Source: Candidatus Sulfotelmatobacter sp.
Lineage (GTDB): Bacteria > Acidobacteriota > Terriglobia > Terriglobales > Acidobacteriaceae
Length of the DNA stretch: 64,000 nucleotides
Direction of reading: 5' to 3'
NCBI GenBank assembly: GCA_017883385.1
Contig: JADGNQ010000014.1
Span: 1-64,000, forward strand
The notes beneath the pieces are model-generated. The model was given only the letters and a program-made list of their open reading frames with translations. It was not told the origin of the DNA and did not search any database. The translations under genes were made by a program, and so were the position numbers. Shown here one piece after another: positions 54,365 to 63,465 of this stretch (within the stretch, counting starts at the first letter, position 1; each line of letters begins with the position of its first letter).

Positions 54365-56740
54365 CTACTGCGCGGGGACCTCCGCGACGGTGCGGACATT
54401 TTTGTCCTTCACCGGGTACGCGTCGGGATGCAGATAGCTTCCGCGCTCCGCACCTGGCTTTTCTTCTTCGACGGGGATGCGATGTACGTTCGCGTACGGG
54501 TCCTGGCGGATACCGGTGATCTGCCATGAGACTTCCACGGATGGCCTATTTGTCTTGATGACGAAGCGGTTGTGGGCGATCTTCCGGGCGACGATGGCCT
54601 GTGCGAACTGGCCGATCACCGTGAGCTGGTAGCGGAAGTCGCGGTTCAGGGCTTCGAAATAGTCCGGAAGCGTCACGACGGCCTGGCCTTTCTTGTCGGT
54701 GACGATGTTGCCGTTGTAGACGTTCATCATGTCGGGCGACTCGACGAACGAGTGGTAGAGGTATTTGTTTAGCGGGTCGAGGGGGTGGTCGATTTTGAAG
54801 GAGCCTCCGCCCTTGCTCAAGTTACCGGTGACTTTGACGTTGCCGCGGGCGTCGATCGACATGCGCGCAAGACTGGAGTCGCCGAAGAAGATCTTTTGTC
54901 CGGGATTGACGCGCAGACCCCCGTCGCCGGCAGCTGTACCGGGGACGAATCCGCTGGCTTTGCCTACAATAAATACTTCGGTATTGCCGGTACCGTTGTA
55001 GGTTTTGATGGCGTTCTGGTCGGCCGTTCCCGTGCTGCCGAATTGCGCGATGGGATCGTGCGTTCCGGCGGTACCAGCGACCACGTCAAGCAGAGCGGCA
55101 GGGGTCTGGGTGCCTACACCAAGTTTGACTGCTGGGCTGGCGATGCCGCCGAGAGTCACCTGTGTGGGATTAACCTTCAAAACGTCAACTGGGGGATTAG
55201 ATCCGCTGATCACCGACATCAGGGGACCATTCGAAGTGTCGTTTTGAATCACTGCCACAGGTTGGACTTCCGACAGGTTTTCAAAACTTGCTGCGCTGCC
55301 ATCTGTCGCTACGCCCAATATGGCGGTACCGGTTGTGGCGGATCCTTCCACTCCTATTCCACCTAGACTAGTATTGGCCGTACCCAAGACCCCGATCCCA
55401 CCCCCTGTCTGAATGCCCATAACGCCAGAGCTGAGGCTTCCGGCCGCGGTTCCTTCCACACCTGCTCCGACAGCTATACCCGGGGTGTTGTTCGCCCCAA
55501 ATAGTCCAATACCGCTAACCGCAATCTGCGCGGACACATTCGGGTCGGAGGAAGTGAAATTTGCCGTGATGCCCTTGAGGATTCCGGTGAAGGTCTGATT
55601 TCCCGTGAATAAGTTGTCGCCGGTTAACTGTGGGACTTTGGTGGTGTCGAGATTCAGAGTGACGTTGCCGGAGGAGCCTCCACCTGTCAGGTCTGTGCCG
55701 GCAGTGACACCGGTGATGGCGCCGGTTCCAGGGAAGGTCTGGCCCGGTGCAAAGTGAATCAGGCCGTTACTCGCAATGTTGAACCCGGTTTCGGCTGGCG
55801 CAGCCGAGCCTTGGCCAAATAAAAGATTCATCGAGCCGCCGGTGGTGGCTGTGTTATTGCCGGTGGGCTCGGCCTGCCAGCGGAAGGTTTCGTTGACCGC
55901 GGTCGAGGTGCCGCTGTTGAAGGCTGACGCGATCATGCTCGCCGGTTGCGAGTTCTTGCCGGCAGTGGCGGTGGCGACTCCGGTGGCGGGGAGCGAGAGA
56001 ATGCCGCGGACGGTTTCTCCCCCTTTTACGTCGAGAGTTGTGGCGGGAGTGGTGGTGTTAACGCCAATCTTGGCGGTTGTGCCGGAGCCGGTTTGGAATA
56101 GGACGGAGTTACCGAGAGTCCCGGCGCCATCGAGCCAAAGCGGGACGAAGTTGGCGGTGCCGGTGCCGCTGACTGGAGGTGGAGCGGCGGGCGTGGTGGC
56201 GCTCGGAGTTGCGGGAGCGGATGCCGTCGACGAAGGCGCGACGCTCGGCGCTGCTAGGACGAAAGCTGAGGGCGGCAGGCCGCCGATGGTTTCCGCGTCT
56301 GCTGCCTTCAACGCATAAGGCACCGCCACCAGCGAGACGCGCGCTTGTTCACTCTCTCCTTCCGGCTGCACGGCAAGCCATCGGGCCTCGCCGGAGGCAA
56401 AAATGTCAGAGGGCAGGTCAGTGGTTGAGCCGAGCATGACCGCGTAGTGCCCCGTTCGGTCAGGACGGACGTTCTGAGTTTCCAGCCACAGGGGCGCGCC
56501 ACCCGTCTGCTCTTTATATAGAAGGAAGGTGACGCCTATCGTGGCGGCGGACGGTTTTCCAGCGGATTGAGTAAGGACGCCGTTGAAGTTCACTACCCGA
56601 GGCACCGCGCTGGCTACCACTGCTGTGGATTGAGCTTGGGACTGGACCTTCGCCATGGTTAAAGCGGCACATCCGAACGCCAAACCCATCAAGACTCGAA
56701 CCTTGATACCAGAGAAGTTGCCAGACCGATTGGTGAACAT
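54365..56740 (-). CDS. Large secreted protein of unknown function
   Basis: 791 residues from the ATG at 56740 with GGAGG upstream. Signal peptide to about residue 42 (AKVQSQAQ). Residues 50-160 form a beta-rich domain with VNFNGVLTQSAGKPSAATIG, VTFLLYKEQTGGAPLWLETQ and ending VPYALKAADAETIGGLPPSA, then a Pro/Ala/Thr linker, a long low-complexity Gly/Thr/Val repeat region similar to phage tail-fibre stems, and a C-terminal domain (LNKYLYHSFVESPDMMNVYN). The YALKAADAETIGG phrase is common in acidobacterial and other secreted proteins. Divergent from the TPR regulator gene, which could control it. Confidence 0.8.
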   Translation of the reverse strand: MFTNRSGNFSGIKVRVLMGLAFGCAALTMAKVQSQAQSTAVVASAVPRVVNFNGVLTQSAGKPSAATIGVTFLLYKEQTGGAPLWLETQNVRPDRTGHYAVMLGSTTDLPSDIFASGEARWLAVQPEGESEQARVSLVAVPYALKAADAETIGGLPPSAFVLAAPSVAPSSTASAPATPSATTPAAPPPVSGTGTANFVPLWLDGAGTLGNSVLFQTGSGTTAKIGVNTTTPATTLDVKGGETVRGILSLPATGVATATAGKNSQPASMIASAFNSGTSTAVNETFRWQAEPTGNNTATTGGSMNLLFGQGSAAPAETGFNIASNGLIHFAPGQTFPGTGAITGVTAGTDLTGGGSSGNVTLNLDTTKVPQLTGDNLFTGNQTFTGILKGITANFTSSDPNVSAQIAVSGIGLFGANNTPGIAVGAGVEGTAAGSLSSGVMGIQTGGGIGVLGTANTSLGGIGVEGSATTGTAILGVATDGSAASFENLSEVQPVAVIQNDTSNGPLMSVISGSNPPVDVLKVNPTQVTLGGIASPAVKLGVGTQTPAALLDVVAGTAGTHDPIAQFGSTGTADQNAIKTYNGTGNTEVFIVGKASGFVPGTAAGDGGLRVNPGQKIFFGDSSLARMSIDARGNVKVTGNLSKGGGSFKIDHPLDPLNKYLYHSFVESPDMMNVYNGNIVTDKKGQAVVTLPDYFEALNRDFRYQLTVIGQFAQAIVARKIAHNRFVIKTNRPSVEVSWQITGIRQDPYANVHRIPVEEEKPGAERGSYLHPDAYPVKDKNVRTVAEVPAQ

Positions 56741-57033
56741 AACCGCCTCCATCAGTTTTCTTGGGGCAAGTAAGGGAGTTGCAAGATTTTGCGTGGGTAG
56801 CAACGCCAGTCCCCCCGACTAGCGTCGGTACCTAAGAGCGTCACAATGGCCATGGGGCTGATTGGCGCTCGTCGTCTTCATATATGGGGGGATGTCGCTA
56901 AAAGGATCAATTGAGCGCGGCTGAGTTTCTGGTAAGTTGCTGGTGAGGGCGGAAACGCCAACATTGGTGCGGGTTTGACGCTGGTTTGGGCTATACTCTT
57001 GGCTCTGCTGGTTTGACCTCTTAGACCGCCACT

Positions 57034-58905
57034 TTGGCTATTTCTTCAAATTCGGATGCCGTCGCTCGCTTTGAGAGCTTTGAGCTGAATCTGCGGAGCG
57101 GAGAGCTGCGCCAGAACGGCGCGCCGGTGAAACTCCAGCCGCAGCCGGCGAAGGTGCTGGTCTTGCTGGTCAGCCGCGCAGGGCAGGTGATGACCCGCGA
57201 CGAACTGACCGCGCAGGTCTGGGGCTCGGAGACGTTTGTCGACTTCGAGCACGGTCTGAACTTTGCGATTCGGCAGATCCGCTCGGCGTTGGGGGACGAC
57301 GCCGATCAACCCAGCTTTGTCGAAACCCTGCCCAAACGCGGATACCGCTTTATTGCTCCTTTAATAGACGCCGCGCCGGTGACCAGCATCTGCGTTCCCG
57401 CCCCCGGGCGATCCGCGAAGATTCCCATCGCGATCGGCAGCGCGGCGCTCTTGCTGATCGGGGTGGCAGTCTATTCGCGGCTCGTGCGACCCAAACCACA
57501 ACTTGCGCAGCGTCCGATTGTGCTGGCTGTACTTCCCTTTGACGACCTGAGCAGCGCCCCTCAAGCTTTCCTCGTTGACGGCCTGACCGAAGAGATGGTG
57601 GCGCGGGTGACGGAGATCAGTCCCGAACATCTGAAAGTGATCGCGCGAACCTCGGCCATGCAGTATGAGCGCACGAAGAAGAGCGCGCGCCAGATCGGAG
57701 AGGACCTAGGAGCCGACTACGTGCTGGAAAACAGCATCCGCCATGAAGGCGGGCGCGTGCGGATTACGTCCCAGCTGGTGCGGACCGCGGATCAAACCCA
57801 CCTCTGGGCGGAGAACTATGACCGCGACATGCGCCAATTGCTGCCTTTGGAAAGCGAAGTGACTTCCGACATCGCGGAGCAGATCCAAAGACAATTGCTG
57901 CCCACGGTCACGGTCAATCGTCCAGCAAATGGCCGCCCAGTGGATCCGGAGGCGCATGGGCTGTACCTGAAAGGACGCTACGCCTTCAACCAGCGCTCGC
58001 GCGAAAGCCTGCAACAGAGCGTCGTTTATTTCCAACAGGCTGTGGCGAAACAACCTGACTATGCGGTTGCTTACGCAGGTCTGGCCGATGCCTACAACCT
58101 GACCGCCTATTACGGTTTTGATCCCACTCTGGAGAGCTGGAGCCAAGCCAAGATTGCAAGCAGCAAAGCCTTGCAACTGGATAGCTCCCTTGGGGCGGCA
58201 CACGCTGCCCTGGCCTACACCGAGTTTCTTTCGCAGGAGGACTGGCCCACCGCCGAAAAGGAGTTCCGGCGCGCACTGGAATTAGATGACAACTATGTTC
58301 CCGCTCATCACTGGTATGCATTCTATTTGGCAGCCACCGGTCGCATGGACGAGTCCTTGAATCAGATGCGCTACGCGGAGAAGCTAGACCCACTGTCGGC
58401 GGCAGTGCACGCCGGGTTAGCGTATATGTACTACTTCGCCCGCGACTATGAACAAGCGATCCAGCAGGCCAAGGTCGCGCTGCAGTTGAACTCGAACTCT
58501 ATCGCGGCGCACGCCGTCATCGGCTGGACATACATCGAGCAGAAAAAATACCCAGACGCCATTCAGGAACTGCAAACTGCCGAAAAACTCTCCGGCGGCA
58601 GCACGCCGTATCTGTGCGCGCTAGCTCGGGCATACGCTCTGTCCGGGAATTTACGGGAAGCGAAAACGATGCTAGGACAACTGGAAACCATGCAGAGAAG
58701 CCTTCGCGGAGCTGGTACTGGAATTGCCGCCACGTACGCCGCTTTGGGTAATTCCGAAGAGGCCTTGAAATGGCTTGAGCACACTGCGCCAGGAGACTTT
58801 CAGGCCAACTGGTTGCGAGTGGATCCGGCCTTCGATCCAGTGCGTCAGAACCCTCGTTTTGCGGCCATGGTCAGCAGAATTGGCACGAAGAAGGACCGTG
58901 ACTGA
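57034..58905 (+). CDS. CadC-like membrane regulator: winged helix plus TPR
   Basis: 623 residues from a TTG (MAISSNSDAVARFESFELNL). N-terminal OmpR/PhoB-type winged helix (10-110: LRSGELRQNGAPVKLQPQPA, recognition-helix GLNFAIRQIRSALGDD, ETLPKRGYRFI). One transmembrane helix (about 128-150), a TolB-N-like strand domain (VLAVLPFDDLSS...DGLTEEMVARV), then six or more TPRs. No receiver domain, so the periplasmic TPR part is likely to sense a signal directly, as in CadC/ToxR. It is divergent from the 791-residue secreted protein gene, an obvious candidate target. Confidence 0.9.
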   Translation: MAISSNSDAVARFESFELNLRSGELRQNGAPVKLQPQPAKVLVLLVSRAGQVMTRDELTAQVWGSETFVDFEHGLNFAIRQIRSALGDDADQPSFVETLPKRGYRFIAPLIDAAPVTSICVPAPGRSAKIPIAIGSAALLLIGVAVYSRLVRPKPQLAQRPIVLAVLPFDDLSSAPQAFLVDGLTEEMVARVTEISPEHLKVIARTSAMQYERTKKSARQIGEDLGADYVLENSIRHEGGRVRITSQLVRTADQTHLWAENYDRDMRQLLPLESEVTSDIAEQIQRQLLPTVTVNRPANGRPVDPEAHGLYLKGRYAFNQRSRESLQQSVVYFQQAVAKQPDYAVAYAGLADAYNLTAYYGFDPTLESWSQAKIASSKALQLDSSLGAAHAALAYTEFLSQEDWPTAEKEFRRALELDDNYVPAHHWYAFYLAATGRMDESLNQMRYAEKLDPLSAAVHAGLAYMYYFARDYEQAIQQAKVALQLNSNSIAAHAVIGWTYIEQKKYPDAIQELQTAEKLSGGSTPYLCALARAYALSGNLREAKTMLGQLETMQRSLRGAGTGIAATYAALGNSEEALKWLEHTAPGDFQANWLRVDPAFDPVRQNPRFAAMVSRIGTKKDRD

Positions 58906-59475
58906 CGAAAGATACTCGCGATTCTCAGTGAGTGACGCGCCCCTCAGAGGTTGACCAGCACCTGCGACTAGTGGATGTGTCAGAATCTATGCGATACTTT
59001 GGCCGCTGTGTGGTATCTGTTGGACTTCAGAACGAAAGGCCTTTCCGTACAATAAACGTACAATGGATCGGACAATGAGGCCTTTTTAGACGTTGTGGCA
59101 GTTCCTAAAATCAATAACTTACGTGCTGTCAACACGCTAGATAGTTCGAATCCCGCCGCCTCCACCACTATCTCGCCTATTATCAATCACTTACGGACGC
59201 ATTTTAATTTCGCACGATAGTATTCCGCACAGGCGGGTTCTCCGCCGACCTCTCCGGGTTTCTTCTCGTATGGCTTGTTAGCGTCTGCTAGTGGCATTGG
59301 GGGACTCTGTTGCCGCTTTCGGCGGTACACGAATCTGCAGCTTTCCTAATCTTCTTTCCCACTGTTTCAGGCCACCGTCCCCAAGGCGCGGGCAAGACCA
59401 AACTGGAACACTGGTTCTTCGTGGTCATTGCGGGTTCGGTGGGCGGGTCAGTGAAGCTTCGCATCGATCACCCAC
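58906..59475. other. 570-bp intergenic region including the right-hand ssrA remnant
   Basis: No credible gene. The stretch just before the remnant (CTAAAATCAATAACTTACGT) and the remnant itself are described separately; no integrase fragment could be recognised. The part after 59210 shows nothing. Confidence 0.5.
59144..59167 (+). other. Candidate attachment site, right copy (ssrA 3' remnant)
   Basis: GTTCGAATCCCGCCGCCTCC+ACCA, 23 of 24 bases equal to the ssrA 3' end at 50707-50730; ATCTC follows two bases later in both places. Bases to the left do not pair with CCCGC, so no T-arm or tRNA can form here. Confidence 0.6.
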
Positions 59476-62169
59476 CTATTTGGAAAGTTCTGCTTTACCG
59501 TTGATGTTGAATTTGCCGACAAGCGCAGACGCAGTTTCCTGGGGCTGGGCACCACCCAAAGAAACGGTGTATGCGCCAGGGACAATCACCCGATTGCCGT
59601 TGGCATCCACTTGACCCAAGGAGCGCGGATCGATGGTAAGGCTGACGTGAGCCGACTCGCCCGCAGCCACGTGCACGCGCTGGAAGCCAGCCAGTAAGCG
59701 GAGTGGAGTCTCGTAAGCCTTGGGCTGCGTGAGATAAAGTTCGACGACCTCGTCACCCGCAACCGTGCCCGTGTTTCTCACATCGCCTTCTACGGTGACC
59801 GGATCCCCGGCTTTCACCTCGGACGACGCAATTCTTAAATTGCTGTAGGTAAATCTCGTGTAGCTGAGCCCGAAGCCAAATCCGTACAGCGGCTTGTCGG
59901 AAAAATAGCGATAAGTACGGCCCTTCATGGAGTACTGCTCAAATGCCGGAACCTGACTGAGCGACGAATAGAACGTCAGCGGAAGGCGTCCCGAAGGGTT
60001 GCTGTCACCGGCCAGAGTCTGGGCGATGGCGGTGCCGCCTTCTTCGCCCGGATACCAGGCTTCGAGAATGGCATTGGCGTGCTGCTGCGCCCAGTTGACG
60101 GCCAACGCGCTGCCGTTTTCGAGGACGACAATCAACGGCTTGCCAGTGGCGCCGAGCGCCTTCAGCAGATCTTCTTGCGCAGCCGGCAAATCGATGGCGG
60201 TACGATCGCCGCCGCTGAAACCGGCCAGCTTAACAGGCATCTCCTCACCTTCGAGGGAAGGAGAAAGTCCAACCATCGCGATGGTCACATCCGACTGCTT
60301 CGCCGCTGCAACGGCCTCGTCGCGCAGAACAGCCGCTGGCGCCTGCCAAGTGAGATCAATGCCGGCGCTCCCGGTATGGTGGAAGTACTCCAGACGGATG
60401 GGATGCGGCTGTGTATCACTGAAATGCACGGCAGATTCGATAACCGCGCCGCGCTCAGCGGTCTTTGTGCTGTCGCTCTCGACCAATACTTTCTCATCCA
60501 GGTAGAGCCGGAATCCTTCAGCATTTTCGCAGGCGTAACAGTAATTCACCCGGACACCAATCTTGTAATCTCCAGCGGCTGGCGGAACAAAGGTGCCGCT
60601 CCAGCGCACGGAGTAGTTATTGCGCTGCAGTCCATCCACAGGAACAACCTTGTCCCAGTTGAAATTCACATTCCGGTCCGTACGCGTGAGCACAGGCTGT
60701 CCGCTCAAATCTTTGGAGCTGAAGTACTCGCCGGTGAGGCCATTACCGGAACCGCTGGTGGGATGGAGCGCCGTGTGCTCAATCGGAATAGCGAAATGTT
60801 CAACCATGGTTGAGCCTTGCGCATAGCTGATGTGCGCCGAGGAGAACCGCTTTTCGATTCCATCCAGCGGATAGACGGGTGCGGGTGGCGGACCGTTGTA
60901 GTTTCCTTGCAGAGACTGTACCAGCTCTGCGGTTGGACCGACGACCGCGATGCGAGCGATCCCGGGTTTCAGCGGCAGCGTCTGGTCTTGATTCTTCAGC
61001 AGCACGATCGACTCCCGCGCCGCTCGCAGCGAAAGCTGCCGATGCTCGGGCGAGTTGACCTCGCTCATGGGAATACTGCCGTACGCATAGCTGGACGGCG
61101 GATCAAACATGCCGAGTTGGAATCGCGCACGGAACAGGCGATGCAAAGCTTGGTCGACATCGCCTTCGGTGATCAAATTCTGATGCACCGCATCGACGAG
61201 GGCAAGATACGCCTGCCCTTCTCTGAACCCGCACTCGAGATCGGTTCCTGCCTTCAGTGCAGTCGCGGCGGCGTGGGCCATATCGGGTGCGTAGTGATGG
61301 CCGGTGTTCACATCCGCAATGGCAGCACAATCGCTAACCACATAGCCGTCGAACTTCCAGGCATCGCGCAAGTGATCGCGTAGCAGCATGGTATTGGCGC
61401 AGGCAGGCGCGCCATCAACTGCGTTGTAGGCACACATCACAGATTGCGCATGCGCTTCCGTCATTGTGGCTCGGAAGGCAGGCAGGTAGGTATCCTCAAG
61501 GTCATGCGGCGAGACAGCAACATTAAATCCATGGCGCAGAGGCTCGGGCCCGCTGTGCACCGCATAGTGTTTGGGAGTCGAGACTACCCTGAAATATTTA
61601 GGGTCTTCCCCCTGCATGCCGGTGACAAACGCCACGCCCATTCGGCCCGTTAGAAAAGGATCTTCTCCGTAGGTCTCCTGGCCGCGCCCCCAGCGCGGAT
61701 CGCGAAAAATGTTAATGTTGGGCGCCCAAAAGGTAAGACCGAAGAACATTTCATGCTGGTCATCCCGGATGGCCTGGTTGTACTTGGCACGTGCCTCGGT
61801 GGAGATTGTCGCGCCCATGGTGTGAACAAGGTCGGTGTCCCAAGTGGCGGCCATTCCGATCACCTGCGGAAAATTTGTCGCGTAGCCAGCAAATGCAACG
61901 CCGTGCAGACCTTCGTTCCACCAGTCGTACTTGGGAACACCCAGCCGCGGGATCGCAGCCGCATGGTCGCGCATTTGCGAAACCTTCTCTTCTAACGTCA
62001 TGCGACCGATGAGATCGTCCAGGCGCTGCTCCAAGGGCAGCGCCGAGTTCATATACGGAAAAGCCTGCGCGGCGGGTTGCTGCTGCGCGTGGGCGGCAAA
62101 GGGCAGGAACACGAAGGCGGCAAGAAGGACGAAATAGCTGCAGAGTGCACGAGCGCGGAAGTATGCCAT
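59476..62169 (-). CDS. Glycoside hydrolase family 3 beta-xylosidase/glucosidase with PA14 insert
   Basis: 897 residues from the ATG at 62169 (an in-frame TTG is 12 bases upstream). Signal peptide ending AAHAQ. GH3 N-domain: YDWWNEGLHGV, TFWAPNINIFRDPRWGRGQE, STPKHYAVHSG and the nucleophile Asp in GYVVSDCAAI near 280. The C-domain is interrupted by a PA14 domain (about 440-590, TGEYFSSKDLSGQPVLTRTD, YACENAEGFRLYLDE), then YPGEEGGTAIAQ and a fibronectin-III-like end. Probably releases xylose or glucose from plant-polymer fragments in the periplasm. The GH10 xylanase lies immediately upstream on the same strand. Confidence 0.92.
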   Translation of the reverse strand: MAYFRARALCSYFVLLAAFVFLPFAAHAQQQPAAQAFPYMNSALPLEQRLDDLIGRMTLEEKVSQMRDHAAAIPRLGVPKYDWWNEGLHGVAFAGYATNFPQVIGMAATWDTDLVHTMGATISTEARAKYNQAIRDDQHEMFFGLTFWAPNINIFRDPRWGRGQETYGEDPFLTGRMGVAFVTGMQGEDPKYFRVVSTPKHYAVHSGPEPLRHGFNVAVSPHDLEDTYLPAFRATMTEAHAQSVMCAYNAVDGAPACANTMLLRDHLRDAWKFDGYVVSDCAAIADVNTGHHYAPDMAHAAATALKAGTDLECGFREGQAYLALVDAVHQNLITEGDVDQALHRLFRARFQLGMFDPPSSYAYGSIPMSEVNSPEHRQLSLRAARESIVLLKNQDQTLPLKPGIARIAVVGPTAELVQSLQGNYNGPPPAPVYPLDGIEKRFSSAHISYAQGSTMVEHFAIPIEHTALHPTSGSGNGLTGEYFSSKDLSGQPVLTRTDRNVNFNWDKVVPVDGLQRNNYSVRWSGTFVPPAAGDYKIGVRVNYCYACENAEGFRLYLDEKVLVESDSTKTAERGAVIESAVHFSDTQPHPIRLEYFHHTGSAGIDLTWQAPAAVLRDEAVAAAKQSDVTIAMVGLSPSLEGEEMPVKLAGFSGGDRTAIDLPAAQEDLLKALGATGKPLIVVLENGSALAVNWAQQHANAILEAWYPGEEGGTAIAQTLAGDSNPSGRLPLTFYSSLSQVPAFEQYSMKGRTYRYFSDKPLYGFGFGLSYTRFTYSNLRIASSEVKAGDPVTVEGDVRNTGTVAGDEVVELYLTQPKAYETPLRLLAGFQRVHVAAGESAHVSLTIDPRSLGQVDANGNRVIVPGAYTVSLGGAQPQETASALVGKFNINGKAELSK

Positions 62170-62321
62170 ATAGACCGTCAACTCCTGCTAATGAGTTTTA
62201 ATTTTGAAGAGAATGCGCCATTATATTCAGCACAGAGGTTAAATTGCATATCCTGATGCATCCCCCAATCGAACTCGCGGTTCGGTTCGAGACCTGATCT
62301 GGGGCAAACCAATCGCATGCC

Positions 62322-63446
62322 TTACGACGCGCTCTTTGGCGCCGCTTGGATCACCGCGCCGAACGCTGGCTTCGGTTGAGCATCGCGGTTGAACAGTAAC
62401 GGGTAGTCGGTTCGGCCCCTCACCGGCCAATTGTTCTTCCACGACTCCTTGTCGGTAACGCCCCAGAACGTCACCCGGCTTACGAGTCCGCAATGCTTTG
62501 CAAAGGTGACGAACAGGTCCGCGTAACGCTTCGACAATTGCTGCTGAACGGCATCGGGCAAGCCACTTGCATAGGGATTGAGCTTGGGATCGGATGCCAT
62601 GTTCAGCGAGACATCTGCGGTCGGACCTCCAGCGGGCCAGGGCAGCACATCCACATCGAGTTCCGTGATCATGACCTTCACACCTAACTTGCCGAACTCA
62701 ACGATCGTGCTGTCGACCTGATTCGTCGTCGGCGAATCGAGGCTGAAGTGTCCTTGTGTACCGACTCCGATAATAGCGATGCCCTTGGCTTTTAACCTCT
62801 TGACGAGTTCAAGAGCACCCTTGCGTTTGGCCTCGTTTTCGAGCGAGTAGTCGTTGTAATAGAGTTCGGCTTGAGGATCGGCCTCGTGGGCATAGCGAAA
62901 CGCTATCTCGATGTAATCGTCGCCAATGATTTTCTTCCAGGCAGACGGGCGCAGAGTTCCATCATCGTTCAAAGCCTCATTCACGACGTCCCATCCGGAG
63001 ATGCGGCCCTTGTATCTTCCGACGACTTTACTGATGTGGTCGCGCATTCGCGCCAGCAAAACATCGCGGGTAACGGGAGCGCCTTTTTCGTCTTCGAACA
63101 CCCACTTCGGCACTTGCGAATGCCACACCAGATTGTGGCCGATGATGAACATGTGGTTCTGCTGGCCAAATTCCACATACTTGTCTGCCAAAGAAAAATC
63201 GTAGGTGTCGAGCCGAGGATGAACGATCTCCCACTTCAAAACATTCTCGGGACTAATGGTATTGAACTGGGCTTTGATAAGCGCGTCTTCCGCTGGGTCC
63301 CGCCCCGAAAACTGTGACGGATTCAGCGCTGCTCCGACCAGGAAACAACCCTTGTAGGCCTCTTTTAGAGTAGGTTGCTGCTGCGCGTTTGCTTCTGTCT
63401 GAAAGCCGAATGCCAGCACGATGATCGCGAAAACGGTTGCGCGCAT
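62322..63446 (-). CDS. GH10 endo-1,4-beta-xylanase
   Basis: 374 residues. Signal peptide MRATVFAIIVLAFGFQTEAN then AQ. GH10 barrel motifs: NTISPENVLKWE, GHNLVWHSQVP, acid/base Glu in WDVVNEAL near 159, nucleophile Glu in MITELDVD near 262, and VTFWGVTDKESW. Hydrolyses xylan backbones; export suggests it acts in the periplasm or outside. It lies between a GPH-type sugar symporter and the GH3 gene, 152 bp from the latter, as in a xylan-use cluster. Confidence 0.95.
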   Translation of the reverse strand: MRATVFAIIVLAFGFQTEANAQQQPTLKEAYKGCFLVGAALNPSQFSGRDPAEDALIKAQFNTISPENVLKWEIVHPRLDTYDFSLADKYVEFGQQNHMFIIGHNLVWHSQVPKWVFEDEKGAPVTRDVLLARMRDHISKVVGRYKGRISGWDVVNEALNDDGTLRPSAWKKIIGDDYIEIAFRYAHEADPQAELYYNDYSLENEAKRKGALELVKRLKAKGIAIIGVGTQGHFSLDSPTTNQVDSTIVEFGKLGVKVMITELDVDVLPWPAGGPTADVSLNMASDPKLNPYASGLPDAVQQQLSKRYADLFVTFAKHCGLVSRVTFWGVTDKESWKNNWPVRGRTDYPLLFNRDAQPKPAFGAVIQAAPKSAS

Positions 63447-63465
63447 TGAGTCTCCTCGCTGTTAG

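Noticed and set aside
58906-59140. Integrase remnant next to the right-hand ssrA copy
   Set aside because: All frames are interrupted and no tyrosine-recombinase motif (R...HxxR...Y) could be read.
59144-59167. Possible tRNA or second tmRNA gene
   Set aside because: Only the T-loop to CCA part is present; the 5' half of the T stem and all other arms are missing.
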